A stretch of 64,000 bases of DNA from Siphonodentalium dalli (GCA_032622095.1 CP136063.1:217385982-217449981); one strand, 5' to 3'; numbered from the stretch's first letter, positions 21,827-34,257 are shown. Notes: generated by a model not told the origin, from the sequence alone. Program-made: numbers and translations.

Positions 21827-22320
21827 TTATTTAATCTCTAGTTTGGACCTTCATCTACCATGAAATACATTATTAATGAACAGATATGTTATCTTATTAA
21901 CTAAGAGATATGTTATCTGCATTCATGGCATGATCTACTAGTATCTCAGATCAAGCTTGAAAATCCACCCAATTTTTGCCCATGTCAGGATTAGAACCCA
22001 CAACATCCTGGCACAGGGAGTCCACTTGTGTAAGATCAATTACAGACATTCAGTTGTATACAATCAGTAAACTGAGTACTCTGTCAAACAGAAAAACATA
22101 TAACTGAATGCAATGGAATTGTTTGACAGCTGACCAAATTTGTATTATTCCCTTATCATGGCCTTATGAGCTGATAACAGTGACATATCCAGAGATTTTT
22201 AGGGGACAGCTGTTTTCTATCGCAAATATTCACAAATTATTTTTAGACATCTTAAATTGACATTATAAATATACTTGTGTAAGAGCTACCATATGTGCTT
22301 GTTTGGGCGCCTATACCTGT
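21827..22320. other. No gene or repeat recognised
   Basis: AT-rich spacer between PAL and PBA. Confidence 0.5.
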
Positions 22321-22720
22321 TTAACCCTTTACCCAACAAACCGGCCAAAACCGGCCAAATAAAGATTCAACAGCCTAAAATATCTTCGGTCTGTCTCAAT
22401 AGAACCATACAAATATGGATATCATTGGAACCGGCTCCTTGACCACATTGTGATGGTTACAGTTATGCCCTGTGCCAATGCATTCTCTTATATATGCGAG
22501 TCGACCATAGGTCGCCTCGCATATATAAGAGAATGCATTGGCCTAAAAAAAATCTGTTTTTAACACTTTTTACCATTTTTTCTTACATTCTTTAACAATT
22601 TTATAATTTTTAATGTGTTAAGCCAATGCATTCTCTTATATATGCGAGGCGACCTATGGTCGACTCGCATATATAAGAGAATGCATTGGCACAGGGCCCT
22701 TCTGTTGGGTAAAGGGTTAA
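22321..22720. mobile_element. PBA element, 400 bp, TTAA to TTAA
   Basis: Same orientation and almost the same sequence as 20037-20436, including AAACCGGCCAAATAAAG and both hairpins. The 92-codon minus-strand frame over it (22560-22838) is a shadow that recurs in other copies. Confidence 0.92.
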
Positions 22721-23127
22721 TATTGGTATCAAATGAGCCCTGGATATGAGCTGATATGACCTTCATGTAATTTGGATGGTTCTCAGTGTCCTCCCATTTA
22801 ATAGTATGTGTAACCAATTCTTGGTGTATCAGATGCACAACTTATCCAGAAGATGAGAGATTTAGTGATGTTATCAATATTTATAGCCTTGGACCTAAAT
22901 CACAAGTCATGGAATCAATTGTTCATTGAGGTGAAATGAGTGCCCTACATGACACAAATAGAATTAAGGTCACTAGATGCTATTTTGCTACTGGAATAAT
23001 GGATAAACCCCCCTGCACATCTGATTGGTTGTAGGAAAACAATGTTAAGCCTCTGAACGGTCATCTTGATTGCTGTCCTTTACACAGCTATTTATAAGTA
23101 ATTTGATAGTAGTGACATCAAGAAATG
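22721..23127. other. No gene or repeat recognised
   Basis: Spacer. Nothing supported. Confidence 0.5.
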
Positions 23128-23340
23128 CAGTAATGCCCTAAATACTCTACTCCTTAACCACAGCAGAATTATGGGTTATTTTTCAGGATTTAGTCGGAAA
23201 TATGGCTTGTTGCCATTCATCGGAAAGCTCTCACTGAGAGCTTTCCGATGAATGGCAACAAGCCATATTTCCGACTTAATCCTGAAAAATTACCCATTAT
23301 TCTGCTGTGGTTAAGGAGTCGATTATTTCGGGCATTACTG
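23128..23340. mobile_element. PAL copy, full length
   Basis: CAGTAATGCCCTAAATACTC to CGGGCATTACTG. Both arms are intact and meet at CTCTCACTGAGAG. Confidence 0.92.
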
Positions 23341-23378
23341 TACCTATTGTGAATATTTTCGACAGCACGATATATCCA

Positions 23379-23585
23379 CAGCAGAATTATGGGTAACTTT
23401 TCAGGATATAGTCGGAAATATGGCTTTTTGCCATTCATCGCAAAGCTGGCTTGTTGCCATTCATCGCAAAGCTCTCAGTGAGAGCTTTCCAATGAATGGC
23501 AACAAGCCATATTTCTGACAAAATCCTGAAAAGTTAGCCATAATTCTTCTTTGGTTTAGGAGTCGATTATTTAGAGCATTACTGT
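23379..23585. mobile_element. PAL copy with internal 27-bp duplication, left tip missing
   Basis: Starts at CCACAGCAGAATTATGGGTA; the first ~35 bases of the left arm are absent. GGCTTTTTGCCATTCATCGC and GGCTTGTTGCCATTCATCGC follow one another, an arm-internal tandem duplication. Ends AGAGCATTACTG. Confidence 0.85.
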
Positions 23586-23834
23586 ATGCTAGTCAGGAAT
23601 CCTGGAAAGATTGGAATTTTAAAATATCTCTTCCAGGCCATGAAAAGTTCTGGAAAAAAAGGACCTTTTTCACCTCACTATGGAAATATCCCGCCGGTCT
23701 GGAAAAGATATGAAATTACAAATTTATTCTTGAAGTTGCAGATTAACTTTGCTAACGTCAACCAACATCATAGATACATGTAACTTCGCAGGGACCCCAT
23801 TCTGCAAATGTCAGACACACTATTTCCAGACTTG
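23586..23834. repeat. Dispersed 'TGGAAAAG' repeat copy 2 and a DHP tip
   Basis: 23589-23720 repeats the motif set seen at 61-240 (AATCCTGGAAAGATTGGAAT, GGACCTTTTTCACCTCACTA). 23790-23834 is only the right tip of a DHP element (ATTCTGCAAATGTCAGACAC, ATTTCCAGACTTGG). Confidence 0.6.
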
Positions 23835-24107
23835 GCTCCAGGTTTACTGAGGATTATAATCCGGGTGATTCCGTAACCCTGTTTTATTTCCAGATGATCA
23901 TATCACAAGAGCATTTAGATTTCTCTGTAGCTTCATTCATGACCATCAGTAATTATAGATTATCAGTAATTATAGACCCTGTTATAGCTATGGAATTTCT
24001 CTGTTTGGACCAGCGGCCCTTATCTACAAAGCAATTGACTTACACAATAAGGGTCACTGTCATTTCTGACAATCTATTCTCAAGTATTTACAAACAGTCT
24101 GTTTGTG

Positions 24108-24275
24108 TGTTGGCATAGACTCTGAATGTTTGATTCAGTCAATGGGGAACAACTCTATTTTTAGTGGGCTCAACCTAACTGCACTTGAATGATTTTCAGT
24201 CTTGTCATTTTAAAGTGGTGTGAAACGCTGCTATGAAATGTTCTGGTGCTCACAGCCTCACAGATAGCTGTATTA
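24108..24275. repeat. 168-bp direct repeat, copy 1 (outside PBC)
   Basis: TGTTGGCATAGACTCTGAAT through ACAGATAGCTGTATTA. The second copy at 24436-24603 is the same length and differs at only a couple of positions I can see (CATTTTAA/CATATTAA, GCTGCT/GCTTCT). Confidence 0.95.
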
Positions 24276-24276
24276 C

Positions 24277-24709
24277 ATTAACCCCTTTACTTACTAAATA
24301 TTCATTGACGAGTAGTTACATTAGGAAGTGTTCAGATTTTAAGTTCAACAAACGTAGGACGTTTGTTGAACTTATTATCTGAACATTTCCCACCAATGAA
24401 TATTAATCCGTCTGCACTTGTATTATATTTTTGTATGTTGGCATAGACTCTGAATGTTTGATTCAGTCAATGGGGAACAACTCTATTTTTAGTGGGCTCA
24501 ACCTAACTGCACTTGAATGATTTTCAGTCTTGTCATATTAAAGTGGTGTGAAACGCTTCTATGAAATGTTCTGGTGCTCACAGCCTCACAGATAGCTGTA
24601 TTAGATGTGATTTTATTACCTGGACATCGTTCCAGATGAATAATAGACCTTTCCAATGTATACTTTTATAGCTGAAGGTGAGAAACCATTTCGTAAAGAA
24701 TGGGTTAAA
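24277..24709. mobile_element. PBC element carrying a copy of its own flank
   Basis: Starts TTAACCCCTTTACTTACTAA and ends CGTAAAGAATGGGTTAA, with the usual central hairpin (GTTCAACAAACGTAGGACG / TTGTTGAACTTATTATCTGA). Between CTTCTGCACTTGTATTAT-type sequence and the CCTGGACATCGTTCCAGATG part lies the second copy of the 168-bp segment found immediately left of the element. Confidence 0.75.
24436..24603. repeat. 168-bp direct repeat, copy 2 (inside PBC)
   Basis: See copy 1 at 24108-24275. It occupies the position that other PBC copies (15549-15580, 36310-36340) fill with a short TGTCGTCT-containing linker. Confidence 0.95.
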
Positions 24710-26157
24710 ATGAGGCCTGGTTTGGTTGTCTGAGATGGGTCAATGTTAAGATTATACACCATTGGAAGCTCATCAAGGGTAAATTCCATACCTAGTTGTT
24801 GGGTCTGTAAGTGATCAGATGTTTGATGGAAAGATCACTTTGTTTATTCATCTATTTGACATTATTAATATACTATTTTATGAAATTGACTACAATCTTC
24901 TGTGTTTCGTTATACCACCAAACTGCACCAATGGGGACTCGTGGATCCTCTATATAATATATAAACTAAAAAAGGTCCAAATATTAATTTTGAAGGTTAT
25001 ATGCCCCCCACACAAAGTTTCAAGTTAACATGCTAAATTTCATGTTTTTAAATCACAAAGGTTCTGCACAATTTAACACAATCTATATTTCAACAAGGAT
25101 AATTCTGCAATTTTGTTTGACGTTCCTTACATTAATATAAATCAAAGACTATTCATACAGGGCTGTGGCTTCATGGACTATGAAATATTCAGTGCCGACA
25201 TATTTTGTGCCCTATTTCTGGTACCTCATCGATTCTCTGTCACAGTCAAAATTGTGTCTCTGTGTCATTCTCATTTTCATTTAATATTTGATGTACTGAA
25301 CTGGTAATAGCCAGAAATAGTTCATTGTCTAGTATTTCAAAAGGAAACCATGCAACAACCATGATGTTTAGATGCTTCCTCTACTCGTATCCATGGCTGC
25401 ATCAAACACATGCATATGTTATTCTCCCCACATGAATCAGAATAAACCTTTGAAGTTAATTGCGGCTAATATAGTCCTACTATAGATGCGCTAATGCCGT
25501 ATAAAGCTCATATTCATGGTCCACCTATTTATGCGCTAATGCCTCGATATAGCTGGTATTCACTGTGGAACCTGTTTTACAGAAATGGGGATGGGGCCAT
25601 TTCCTGATTGGAATTTCAAACAGATACTAATCCATAGAAATCTCCGGGGAGCATTGGTTTAGTTGCATTGCTTTATATCGTAGCGGCAGAATCCACTGCG
25701 CTTTGTTCGACACTGATGAATTTTTTATAAGCTAACTGACAGGTGTCCTGGGCTCGTTAATACCAGAGACAGCGAAAGATAAATGACATTTTACAGAATG
25801 CGACAATGGAAAAGCAGTTAGGATGCATTATTAAGGAATTCCGAGCAGTAAAATACAGTGAGCATGGTATAGATATTGACCGCCTTGGTAATATACTGGT
25901 ACCTACCTCACTTGGCAAACTCGTTCTCTCAAATGATGTCACGTCAATACACAATGACAATGGGTCCTCTCATGGCATTTTAACTGCCTGTATTTATCAA
26001 CAGGGGGGGCATTTTATTCATGTTGGAAATGTGGAAATCATACCAGGGCCCTTTCTTTACTAAAACGATGCTCTTGCACCCACTTATTAAAGTATATATT
26101 AATAGAATGGTATATATTATTTTTCTGGAAGTATATTAAAGAAATACTTTCAGACAA
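24710..26157. other. No gene supported
   Basis: Unique-looking sequence. A plus-strand frame at 25806-26063 (85 codons, true ATG) has mixed, protein-like composition, but I recognise no domain and no exon boundaries, and an antisense frame of 67 codons overlaps it. Confidence 0.45.
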
Positions 26158-26606
26158 TACATGTAGGAAATGTTCAGATTAGGCCAATATAAAAAAATAC
26201 TAGATTTACACCCCCCTCGACCCTATTTTAGTCGCCTCCTCAAATTTTTTTTTCTGGACATCTTTTTAAATGTTGATGTAAATTTTATTCTCTCCTTAAC
26301 TATCAAATTACTAGATTTCAATGACCCTTTAATCAGTCTATTTTGATCAAATTGGACAATCAAAATCACCTTGTATCATATAAGTTAGGATACTGCTTCA
26401 ATATCTAGAACTCTCCATGACCATTTATGTTAGGAAGAATAAAATATAAAAAATTAAATTCGCCCTTCCGCTCCATTTCTGTGAATCTACTGGATGTAAA
26501 TCTAGCTATTAATCATATTTTTATTGGCCCAATAAGTCTTATTATCTGAACATTTCCTGAAGGATAACTACTCATCAATGAGTATTTAGTATAGAAAAGG
26601 TTAAAG
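26158..26606. mobile_element. PBC element with a second inverted-repeat insert
   Basis: GGAAATGTTCAGATTAGGCC on the left and CTTATTATCTGAACATTTCC plus TATTTAGTATAGAAAAGGTTAA on the right are PBC arms. Between them, GGCCAATATAAAAAAATAC and ACTAGATTTACA face ATGTAAATCTAGCT and ATTTTTATTGGCCC in inverted orientation. An additional element of about 360 bases therefore probably sits in the hairpin loop. Confidence 0.65.
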
Positions 26607-27366
26607 AGTGTTGGAAGAGTTATCTATACTAGTGTGTCACTACTCCCTCTTAACGGTCAAGATGTCTCCCATCAAAGGGACAATTCATCTGTTTCTATAT
26701 ATATAACTCAACCAAAAAAAGATGGCAAATGAACCAAGTTCACTAAATTCAATTTGAGCCGAGGATTACCGAGGCTCAAATAGAATTTAGTGGACGAGGT
26801 TGATAAATTATGTATGAAATAGAACGAGTTTGAGATACTTTTTATCACATGATCAAATAATATTACACGTACGTGTGTCTTACCAATAATTATGAAACTG
26901 GTTTTGTGGGTTAATTATGTGATAAAAATGTTTACTAGCTCAATATTACATCTGTCTCCATTACAATATGATTGTTGAGAAGATATAACATTCAGCAGGG
27001 TTTCCGTTTGGGGTCGGGTGAATGGGGCCGGTAGCTGCTAAGGGGAAAATCCAGTAAATAATTTCAATGTAGGAACCCTGATTTATTTAAATATGCTTAC
27101 GCCATATAGGACTATAATCTAGAAGTGTAAGATATTTTAATTGGCAGATCGTTTTACCTCCTGCATATATTTTCGACCAAAGTTGTCAAGCTATCAAACC
27201 CTCTACTTCAAAAGAAATTTATTGTGATCGTAAAAAAAAATACAATGGGGTCTATAAATATATAATCCGCAGACGCTAGATGTAACCATTCAAACGATCA
27301 GAACTTATTTATGAATGTGTGACAACCAGAAATTTCAGAATATACAGTCAGTCCCTGAATAATGCC
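26607..27366. other. No gene; one isolated hairpin
   Basis: TTCACTAAATTCAATTTGAG (about 26738) pairs with CTCAAATAGAATTTAGTGGA (about 26775), a compact hairpin of unknown origin. The rest is AT-rich and unremarkable. Confidence 0.5.
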
Positions 27367-27768
27367 TTAACCCTTTACCCAACAGAACGGCCCTGTGCCA
27401 ATGCATTCTCTTATATATGCGAGTCGACCATAGGTCGCCTCGCATATATAAGAGAATGCATTGGCTTAACACATTAAAAATTATAAAATTGTTAAAGAAT
27501 GTAAGAAAAAATGGTAAAAAGTGTTTAAAAAAAGATTTTTTTTAGGCCAATGCATTCTCTTATATATGCGAGGCGACCTATGGTCGACTCGCATATATAA
27601 GAGAATGCATTGGCACAGGGTATAACTGTAACCATCACAATGTGGTCAATGAGCCGGTTCCAATGATATCCATATTTGTATGGTTTTATTGAGACAGACC
27701 GAAGATATTTTAGGCTGTTGAAGCTTTATTTGGCCGTTTTTTGGCCGGTTTGTTGGGTAAAGGGTTAA
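27367..27768. mobile_element. PBA element, ~400 bp, TTAA to TTAA
   Basis: Same orientation as 5041, with hairpins first and then the GTTATTGGCC-poor unpaired part. The terminal GGCCGTTTTTTGGCCGG segment matches the complement of the AACCGGCCAAAACCGG ends at 20037 and 22321. Confidence 0.92.
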
Positions 27769-28282
27769 TTTTAACACACTGGTAACCCACCCTGGGACAA
27801 ATGTCGCCACCATGTCGGTTCCGTATGCGCTTTCGTTCAGCGTCCGTATTCTTGCAAATATATCAAATAAAGTTGCCCTCTAAAATTCCGTATTTATATC
27901 CCAACAAGATTGAGAAGTTTTATACTTTTATTCACATGATATGTGTCCTGGGGTATCATAGCAAGGAAAACTGGGCTGGGGGAAATGGGACCCTAAAAAT
28001 TTAAATCAACTGGCGGTTCAGCAGGAGCAAACTTGGCTAGGGAAAGGGGCCGTTGTGGGGATCCCATGCCGGTATATCGGAAACAATGCATTAAGTTTTC
28101 AAGTGACTTCGGTCAAAATTTCGAGGTTGTGAAATTTGAATGCCAATACTTGTATCTCCTTGATGTCTGGTTTTTGCAGTATCCGAGAGGAGTTTTTGGG
28201 GGTAGTTCATTAGCCTAATGACATGCTGATATCTTTGGAAAATAAAAAACAAAAACAAATGTTGAAATTGCCAGTCATGATA
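27769..28282. other. No gene recognised
   Basis: Overlapping 61- to 67-codon frames without domain or splice support. Confidence 0.5.
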
Positions 28283-28488
28283 CAGTAGTGCCCTAATTAT
28301 CGATCCCTTTAATAACCACAGCAGAATTATGGGTAATTTTTCAGGATTTAGTCGGAAATATGGCTTGTTGACATTCATCAGAAACAGAGCTTCCGATGAA
28401 TGGCAACAAGCCATATTTCCAACTAAATCCTGAAAAATTACCCATAATTCTGCTGTGGTTAAGGGGTAAATTAATTAGGGCATTACTG
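28283..28488. mobile_element. PAL copy, nearly full length
   Basis: CAGTAGTGCCCTAATTATCG to GGGCATTACTG, TA flanks. Arms meet at CAGAAACAGAGCTTCC; part of the loop is lost. Confidence 0.9.
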
Positions 28489-29336
28489 TATCTTACCTAC
28501 TTTTTTGAGCAAATTATGATGCAAGTTCCTGGCTGTGGTATTCAAATCACATTTTATGGCGGACTAAAGGGATGAAATAACAAGCTGAATTATTCCTAGC
28601 CTAGCATTTTGCCGACCACGTTGACAGACTGTGAGAGCGTAGAATCCGTAAGTTATTTCCAAGGCTGGTCCAGACATCCACACAGGCTTCTAATGTCAGG
28701 TAATTTCTCTTCATCTCCCACAGAGGTTATATATCAAATTGCTTCATGACTACTGAAATTGTTTTTTATGGGCGGTCTGTAGATTTATTGGTACAGAAGC
28801 GAGGCTATGGAGGCAATGTTTAATATCAAGCAACCAAATCAGAAGACAATAGACTACTGACCAGACAGAAAATGAGCACTGGATGATGAAACAGCGGGAT
28901 CACAGGGGAAATAAAGTGTCAGCTATGTCAGAAAATCAACGATATTTATCCCTGATGTAGATAACTTGTTGACAACCTCCTGTATGTGTCTTCAATCTGC
29001 TGTCCCCACTGACGTTTCTTGTCTTCAGATAGACTCAACATATTGATCAGGTCACAGGTCTCTAATGAATGTGAGGCTTCTGTGACCTCAATGTCTAAAT
29101 TTATTATACCCTCCACAATGAAGTTGTGGGGCTATACTGGAAATGGCTCATCCTTCCGTCTGTCCGTCGTCCGTGGACACAAATTTGTCCGGAGTTTTTC
29201 TCAGTTGTTTTTTTTATCACATCAATCACCATAAGAACTTGTGGAGTTATCCCCTTTTTTATTTATAATTTTTTGTGCAAAATGTATAAATTGCCCGAGC
29301 TGTGGTTAATGAGTCGATTATTTAGGGCCTTACTGT
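28489..29336. repeat. Unique spacer, then CCGTCTGTCCGTC-type repeat and a PAL tip
   Basis: About 29106-29260 (ACCCTCCACAATGAAGTTGT, CCGTCTGTCCGTCGTCCGTG, TTTGTCCGGAGTTTTTCTC) is a dispersed repeat style frequent in molluscs. 29299-29336 is just the right tip of a PAL (GCTGTGGTTAATGAGTCG, then TTAGGGCCTTACTG). Nothing recognised in 28489-29105. Confidence 0.55.
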
Positions 29337-29660
29337 AGCTGGATTGTGATCAATCAAATACTTTTTCATATTCAAACTAAAAAATTAGTCCTCACAAAGG
29401 TAACCAGTATGTAACATTCACTTGCTGCAACATACATAACAGCCATTCATTTCCGGCAGTCCTAAGGGGTTTTTGGTCCAGGAACAACATGGCTGTATAT
29501 GGTCATAAATGGGTTAAAAGGGTGGATTTAGTTTGAAAGTTGGAGATATACCGGTATGACCATTTGGGGAATCTCATTCATGGTAAATTCCATATTGTGA
29601 AGTCTGATGATAGGCGGCCAGTTTGGTCGCAGCTCTCTAAAAGTATACTGCTGCCTGAAT

Positions 29661-29722
29661 TTATTTAGCCCTTCCCATAATAAATACTCACTAACGAGTA
29701 GTTCCCCCACTAATATTTTACC
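29661..29722. mobile_element. PBC terminal fragment
   Basis: AGCCCTTCCCATAATAAATA and CTCACTAACGAGTAGTTCCC correspond to one PBC terminus. The rest is missing. Confidence 0.6.
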
Positions 29723-30708
29723 TCTCTCTGTTGATGTGGCAACATGTAATAAGTTGCATTGATATGGAAACTTAATATCTGTCAAGGTACAGCATATTAT
29801 CTATCCCAATATCAACCTGCACAAGTTTACTGGGAAAATAAATTAAAATTTATCAAAGTTATTTATAAGGTATTTATAAGGTATTACCAACAGGCCTTAA
29901 GATTCAACAAGAATCACCGAATCAATTCTCGTAATGATTCTCGAGAAACTTTTCAATTTTCAGTGCTTTATGACTAACTTGATTCAGCATTTGATTCTCG
30001 CAAAATTAAATTTTGAGCCCTGGCTAAATGGAAACAAGAACTGACAATTTGCGTCTTAGGTATTTTTAATGAACCATAGCTAATAAGTTGCCACTCACAT
30101 CAATTTAAGCTTCCTTTAATCCTTTTGAAGTCATCCAATCAAAGAGGTATAACATACTTGATGGTTATGAAGTTGAGACCTTGGACTTAAAAGACAGGTG
30201 TACTTCTTCCTCCAATCAATCATCATAAACATCAAGCTGAGCAAATTACCTACCTGGTGTCCTCAGGTATCCTGGGTATTCCTTCAATCTAGGTCACATT
30301 TCGTCATATTTTGATAATTTAATGATGATCTTAATACAGTGCAAAAGTTCTGATGAGTATATCTGTACTTAGAATTTAATTTTTTTATAAGACTGCCTCT
30401 GGGTTTTAAGTGTCAACACTTGATAGAGTAATATACCTTTGTTTATCTTCTGGTCCGAGCAGTCAACTCGGTGACTGCATATTGTTCTGCATTTAGCAGT
30501 TATTCTGTCAGTTAAGGTGAGTTGTTACTGATTACATTATATACAAACATGTAATATTGTATATTAGTAGTTATCCAACTTAAAGTCAGAAGTATCAGGT
30601 TACTGTTTATATGATAAACAGATACATGTATGTGAGATAATAATTTTGTTGCATTAAAATTGCAATTGCAAAGCTGTTGATATTTCCTTATAAATTGTAA
30701 ATATTGTT
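29723..30708. other. No gene or repeat recognised
   Basis: Unique-looking AT-rich sequence. Confidence 0.5.
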
Positions 30709-30823
30709 AGGCCAATGTATTCTCTCATATATGCGAGACTCCCTATGGGACTCGCATATATAAGAGAATTCATTGGCACAGGCTTTTCGCAAAATTTCCT
30801 GAAGCTCCAGTCATGGAAGCGTT
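30709..30823. mobile_element. PBB half element
   Basis: One intact hairpin (GCCAATGTATTCTCTCATAT, loop CTCCCTATGGGA) followed by CACAGGCTTTTCGCAAAAT, CTGAAGCTCCAGTCATGGAA and GCGTTAA, the complement of the PBB left terminus. Confidence 0.8.
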
Positions 30824-31797
30824 AAATATTCCAATATTCCATTTCTGCATTTGCTGTCACGTTAGCCTACAATATGTCTTCAATAATTCGAGAATATTCT
30901 CACCTTACCTCAGACAAGGAGAGCTGTTTTAGATTCTTATATTCCCAAGAGATGATGTTATGAATGTTTATTGAATGGTGCTGAATAATTTGAGAGAGAT
31001 AGATAGTCTGATGAATTTGATGGTTGAAATTGATTTTTTAGGACAAAAACAAAAATTATGTGGTTGGGGTTAAATGTCAGACGAAATTAGGTTCGTTAGG
31101 TATGCTTAAAAGTTAAAATTCAATTTTTTATAAAGTTATTTCTTATAAAGCTATTTTTATGGCTTTTTTGGGCCTGGAAATTTTAATAATATCATTGGGC
31201 TGAGAAAAGTTTTTATTGCTTTTTGTATAATAAAGCCAAATACATTGACTAAGAAATCAACAGAATTTTGGAGATTGGAGTGTTTTTTTCCAGTTCAATT
31301 TTTGTTGCCTATAATATAATGTAATGAAAATTTCAAGAGATTTTAGATAACCATGAAACAAATGTTTAGGCTACCGATCCTAATTTTGATCCCTGAACTA
31401 CAAAATGTTTTTCATTGGTCTTATTGTGGAGCAGAAAGCATAAGTGGGTCTAACATATAGTAAACCAGCCATTAGCACTCTCTTATTGGCATTTTGTTAT
31501 TTTACAATATAAACTTAACAAATTAATCTTTACTACCATACTTTCTGCTTGACCTGGAATAACTTCCAATCATTACCCATTTGCCATAATTACTGACCCG
31601 TTTTACTATTTTATCAGTTGTGAAATTTATTGTTATTCTGTGGCAATAAATTAACGAACAAGAAAATAAATTATGATTTCTGATTGTTACAAGCCATTGA
31701 ACAAATCTGCTTGTGATTGCAAATTGCATCCTGTCAGGTCATTACTGGTTGGTTTGGCCATCTTTGTTCTATATTATGTAGCATATTTGTTGACAGT
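30824..31797. other. No gene or repeat recognised
   Basis: Unique-looking AT-rich sequence. Confidence 0.5.
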
Positions 31798-31870
31798 TTA
31801 ACCCTTTCTTCACTAAATACTCCTTGATGTGTTGTTCAGATAATAAATTCAACAGATGGCCATAGGCTAG
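31798..31870. mobile_element. PBC terminal fragment
   Basis: TTAACCCTTTCTTCACTAAA, TGTTCAGATAATAAATTCAA. Only one terminus and the first hairpin arm. Confidence 0.7.
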
Positions 31871-31994
31871 CAGTCATCCATTCCAGAAATGATTGGATTC
31901 GTCTATTGATACACACCGCATGTCAGCTGTATATATATATCTATGACATCCAATTTTGTCAATTTGAAAAACTTGTCTATTACTTATCATTTGT

Positions 31995-32375
31995 TTTTTT
32001 ATATGCCCTTTTTGAAAAAAGGTCGTATTATGTAATCAGTTTGTCCGCCGTCTGTCCGTCTGCCCGTTAACATTTTTGGTTTCTGATCGATAACTCCAGT
32101 TTGGATTATTTGATCTGAACCAAAGTTGGTATGTGTATTTCCCAGCTAAAGATACAGGCCAAGTTCGAATATGGGTTCCATCCAATTATTTTTACATGAG
32201 TTATGGCCCTTTTTCGACTTAGAATTTGATCGTCTGTTAATATTTTTGGTTTCCGACCGATAACTCCAGTTTGGATTATTTAAAAATTCATATTTATAAC
32301 TGAAATTTACAAGGAAAATAGGTATCGATTCAGATTGTGCCCCGATTTTGAACAATAAACACCTCAAACAATTTA
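31995..32375. repeat. Molluscan-style dispersed repeat with internal duplication
   Basis: GTCCGCCGTCTGTCCGTCTG is followed twice (about 32073 and 32246) by GATAACTCCAGTTTGGATTA, with GAACCAAAGTTGGTATGTG and GAGTTATGGCCC. The segment at 54840-55140 has the same order of phrases. No coding frame. Confidence 0.6.
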
Positions 32376-32430
32376 GATGTTCATAAAATGCACATAATCC
32401 TTTTCACTCGTAAGTATATTAACTGCAGCC

Positions 32431-33152
32431 CTGAAATACAAAAAACAAACACACATATAAAGGGAGCAATTTATATTTAAACTATTAAGTGCCGAAAAGG
32501 ATTAATATGGCAACCGTTTAGGGAGAAATAAATCAAGCGCTAGCAACTGATGACACTCTCCGGTGTCATTTCGACCTTTTCTAAATATGGGAACCTTTTT
32601 AACTGTTCAAAATTATCTAATTTCGCTATTAACTTTACTTTGTTATGTACGTTCCAAATTGCTATAAATCGCTCCTGGATCATGCCTCACAACTTTTATC
32701 ATGATGGACGAGGAAACCAGTACCTGTACAAATTGGGCACCAGAACCATAAAACATCCCCATTTCATTAATATGTCTTACAGCTACTTTCCTTTTCCATC
32801 ATGATATGCATGCACCTAATTTATCCACATATCACATTAAAATTATATGTATGATGACAGATTGATCAGCCATTTTAATACTATCCTGTATCCTTTGTTG
32901 ACTTGGAAAGAAATAGCCGAGGGGTCACTCTCGGTTACCAGTCGAACCTTCATACTAGTATTTTCCTGCTGGTCGGGGTGGGGGGGGGGGGGGGGGGGGG
33001 TCTGGTGTCTCCGCACCCAGTTTGAAGTTATCAGGTCTGACATCAACTTTGCCATGCTAGCATAAACCATAAAACATTTGTGACATAGATTCCTGGCCCT
33101 GAAATACAAAAAAAAGAACACTTGTAAAATGAACAATTTATATTAAAACTAT
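32431..33152. repeat. Spaced direct repeat enclosing a G21 tract
   Basis: CCCTGAAATACAAAAAACAA with GGGAGCAATTTATATT (32434-32490) recurs as CCCTGAAATACAAAAAAAAG with GAACAATTTATATT (33097-33152). Between lie unique sequence and 21 G at 32980-33000. No gene recognised. Confidence 0.6.
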
Positions 33153-33160
33153 TGCTCCTA

Positions 33161-33339
33161 CAATAATGCCCTAAATAATCTACAACTTCTTAACAACAGC
33201 AGAATTATGGGTAATTTTTCAGGATTTAGTCGGAAATATGACTTGTTGCCATTCATCGAAAAGCGCTCACTGAGAGGTTTCCGATGAATGGCAACAAGCC
33301 ATAATTCTGCTGTGGAGTCTATTATTTAGGGCATTACTG
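33161..33339. mobile_element. PAL copy, right arm shortened
   Basis: CAATAATGCCCTAAATAATC to GGGCATTACTG, TA flanks. The right arm lacks the TTTCCGACTAAATCCTGAAA portion. Confidence 0.88.
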
Positions 33340-34257
33340 TAGCTTCCTACTATTTTGACCCACTAAATTTTAGAATGACCTGCACAATCATTACTTTAGA
33401 GAATTACGATCAGACTTGTTAGGAATTGAGCTACCAGGTGCTCGAACAAGGTGCCCATTTAATAGTCTTTGTGAAGATATAGCATATGGCACTGAACTGA
33501 CATGTCACTGCTACTTGCGGAATCCTGAAAGCCCTCTATCAATCTTCATAAATTGATCTGTTGAAATTGTTACAAGTGATGGTAAAAAAAACTCACATAC
33601 TCCTCGTAGTGTGCGGGCTGACAAGAGCCAAAACAACACATTGTAGCTATGTAATGTGTCCGTCCTTGTTTAATGTTACTATCTCCAGCACTACAGGGCG
33701 GGTGCATCTACTACTGAACAAATTAGTACGGACAGCCAATAACGCACATCTATTGTTACGCGGATGTCGTTCTTTCTTGCATTTTTTGCCCGAAATAATG
33801 AACCTGATATCCACTTAATCATGATAAGATGTCACGCTGTGTACAAGAGACAAGGATAATAATATATACTAACGCATGTGGGATGGGAATTCAAGGATGA
33901 AAGGCTGGCGTGCAGTTCAAGGCATACTAGTACTCCATGCATGTTACGCCAGACAGGCCAAAATCACCATGTGCATAATTATGTCACATCCATTCAGCTA
34001 TTCTAGTTAAGAATAGCTAGTTGACGGTGGGTTGCCAAGCATGTGTCTGGGCCTTGGAATACATGCATTTGCATAGGATCCAAGTCACAAATTTTGTTTT
34101 AATTCTAGAAGGTGATCTTGGGGTGAAAATAACCCATACGCATAGTAGTTTTATGGGTTTAAATGTATATTTGATGTATTGACATGCAAGTAATTTATCT
34201 TGTTACTAGTTTACATGGGTCCCATCTTAACTTGAAAATTGAAATGTTGGAAATAGT
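33340..34257. other. No gene recognised
   Basis: Unique-looking. The 85-codon frame at 33561 has no supporting context. Confidence 0.5.

Noticed and set aside
22560-22838. Recurring minus-strand frame in PBA copies (also 20276-20458 and 4924-5196 on +)
   Set aside because: Repeats only because the PBA DNA repeats; it crosses two hairpins and ends at an arbitrary stop.
25806-26063. 85-codon plus-strand frame starting with ATG
   Set aside because: Overlapped by an antisense frame, no domain I recognise, no exon boundaries. Left as unsupported rather than disproved.
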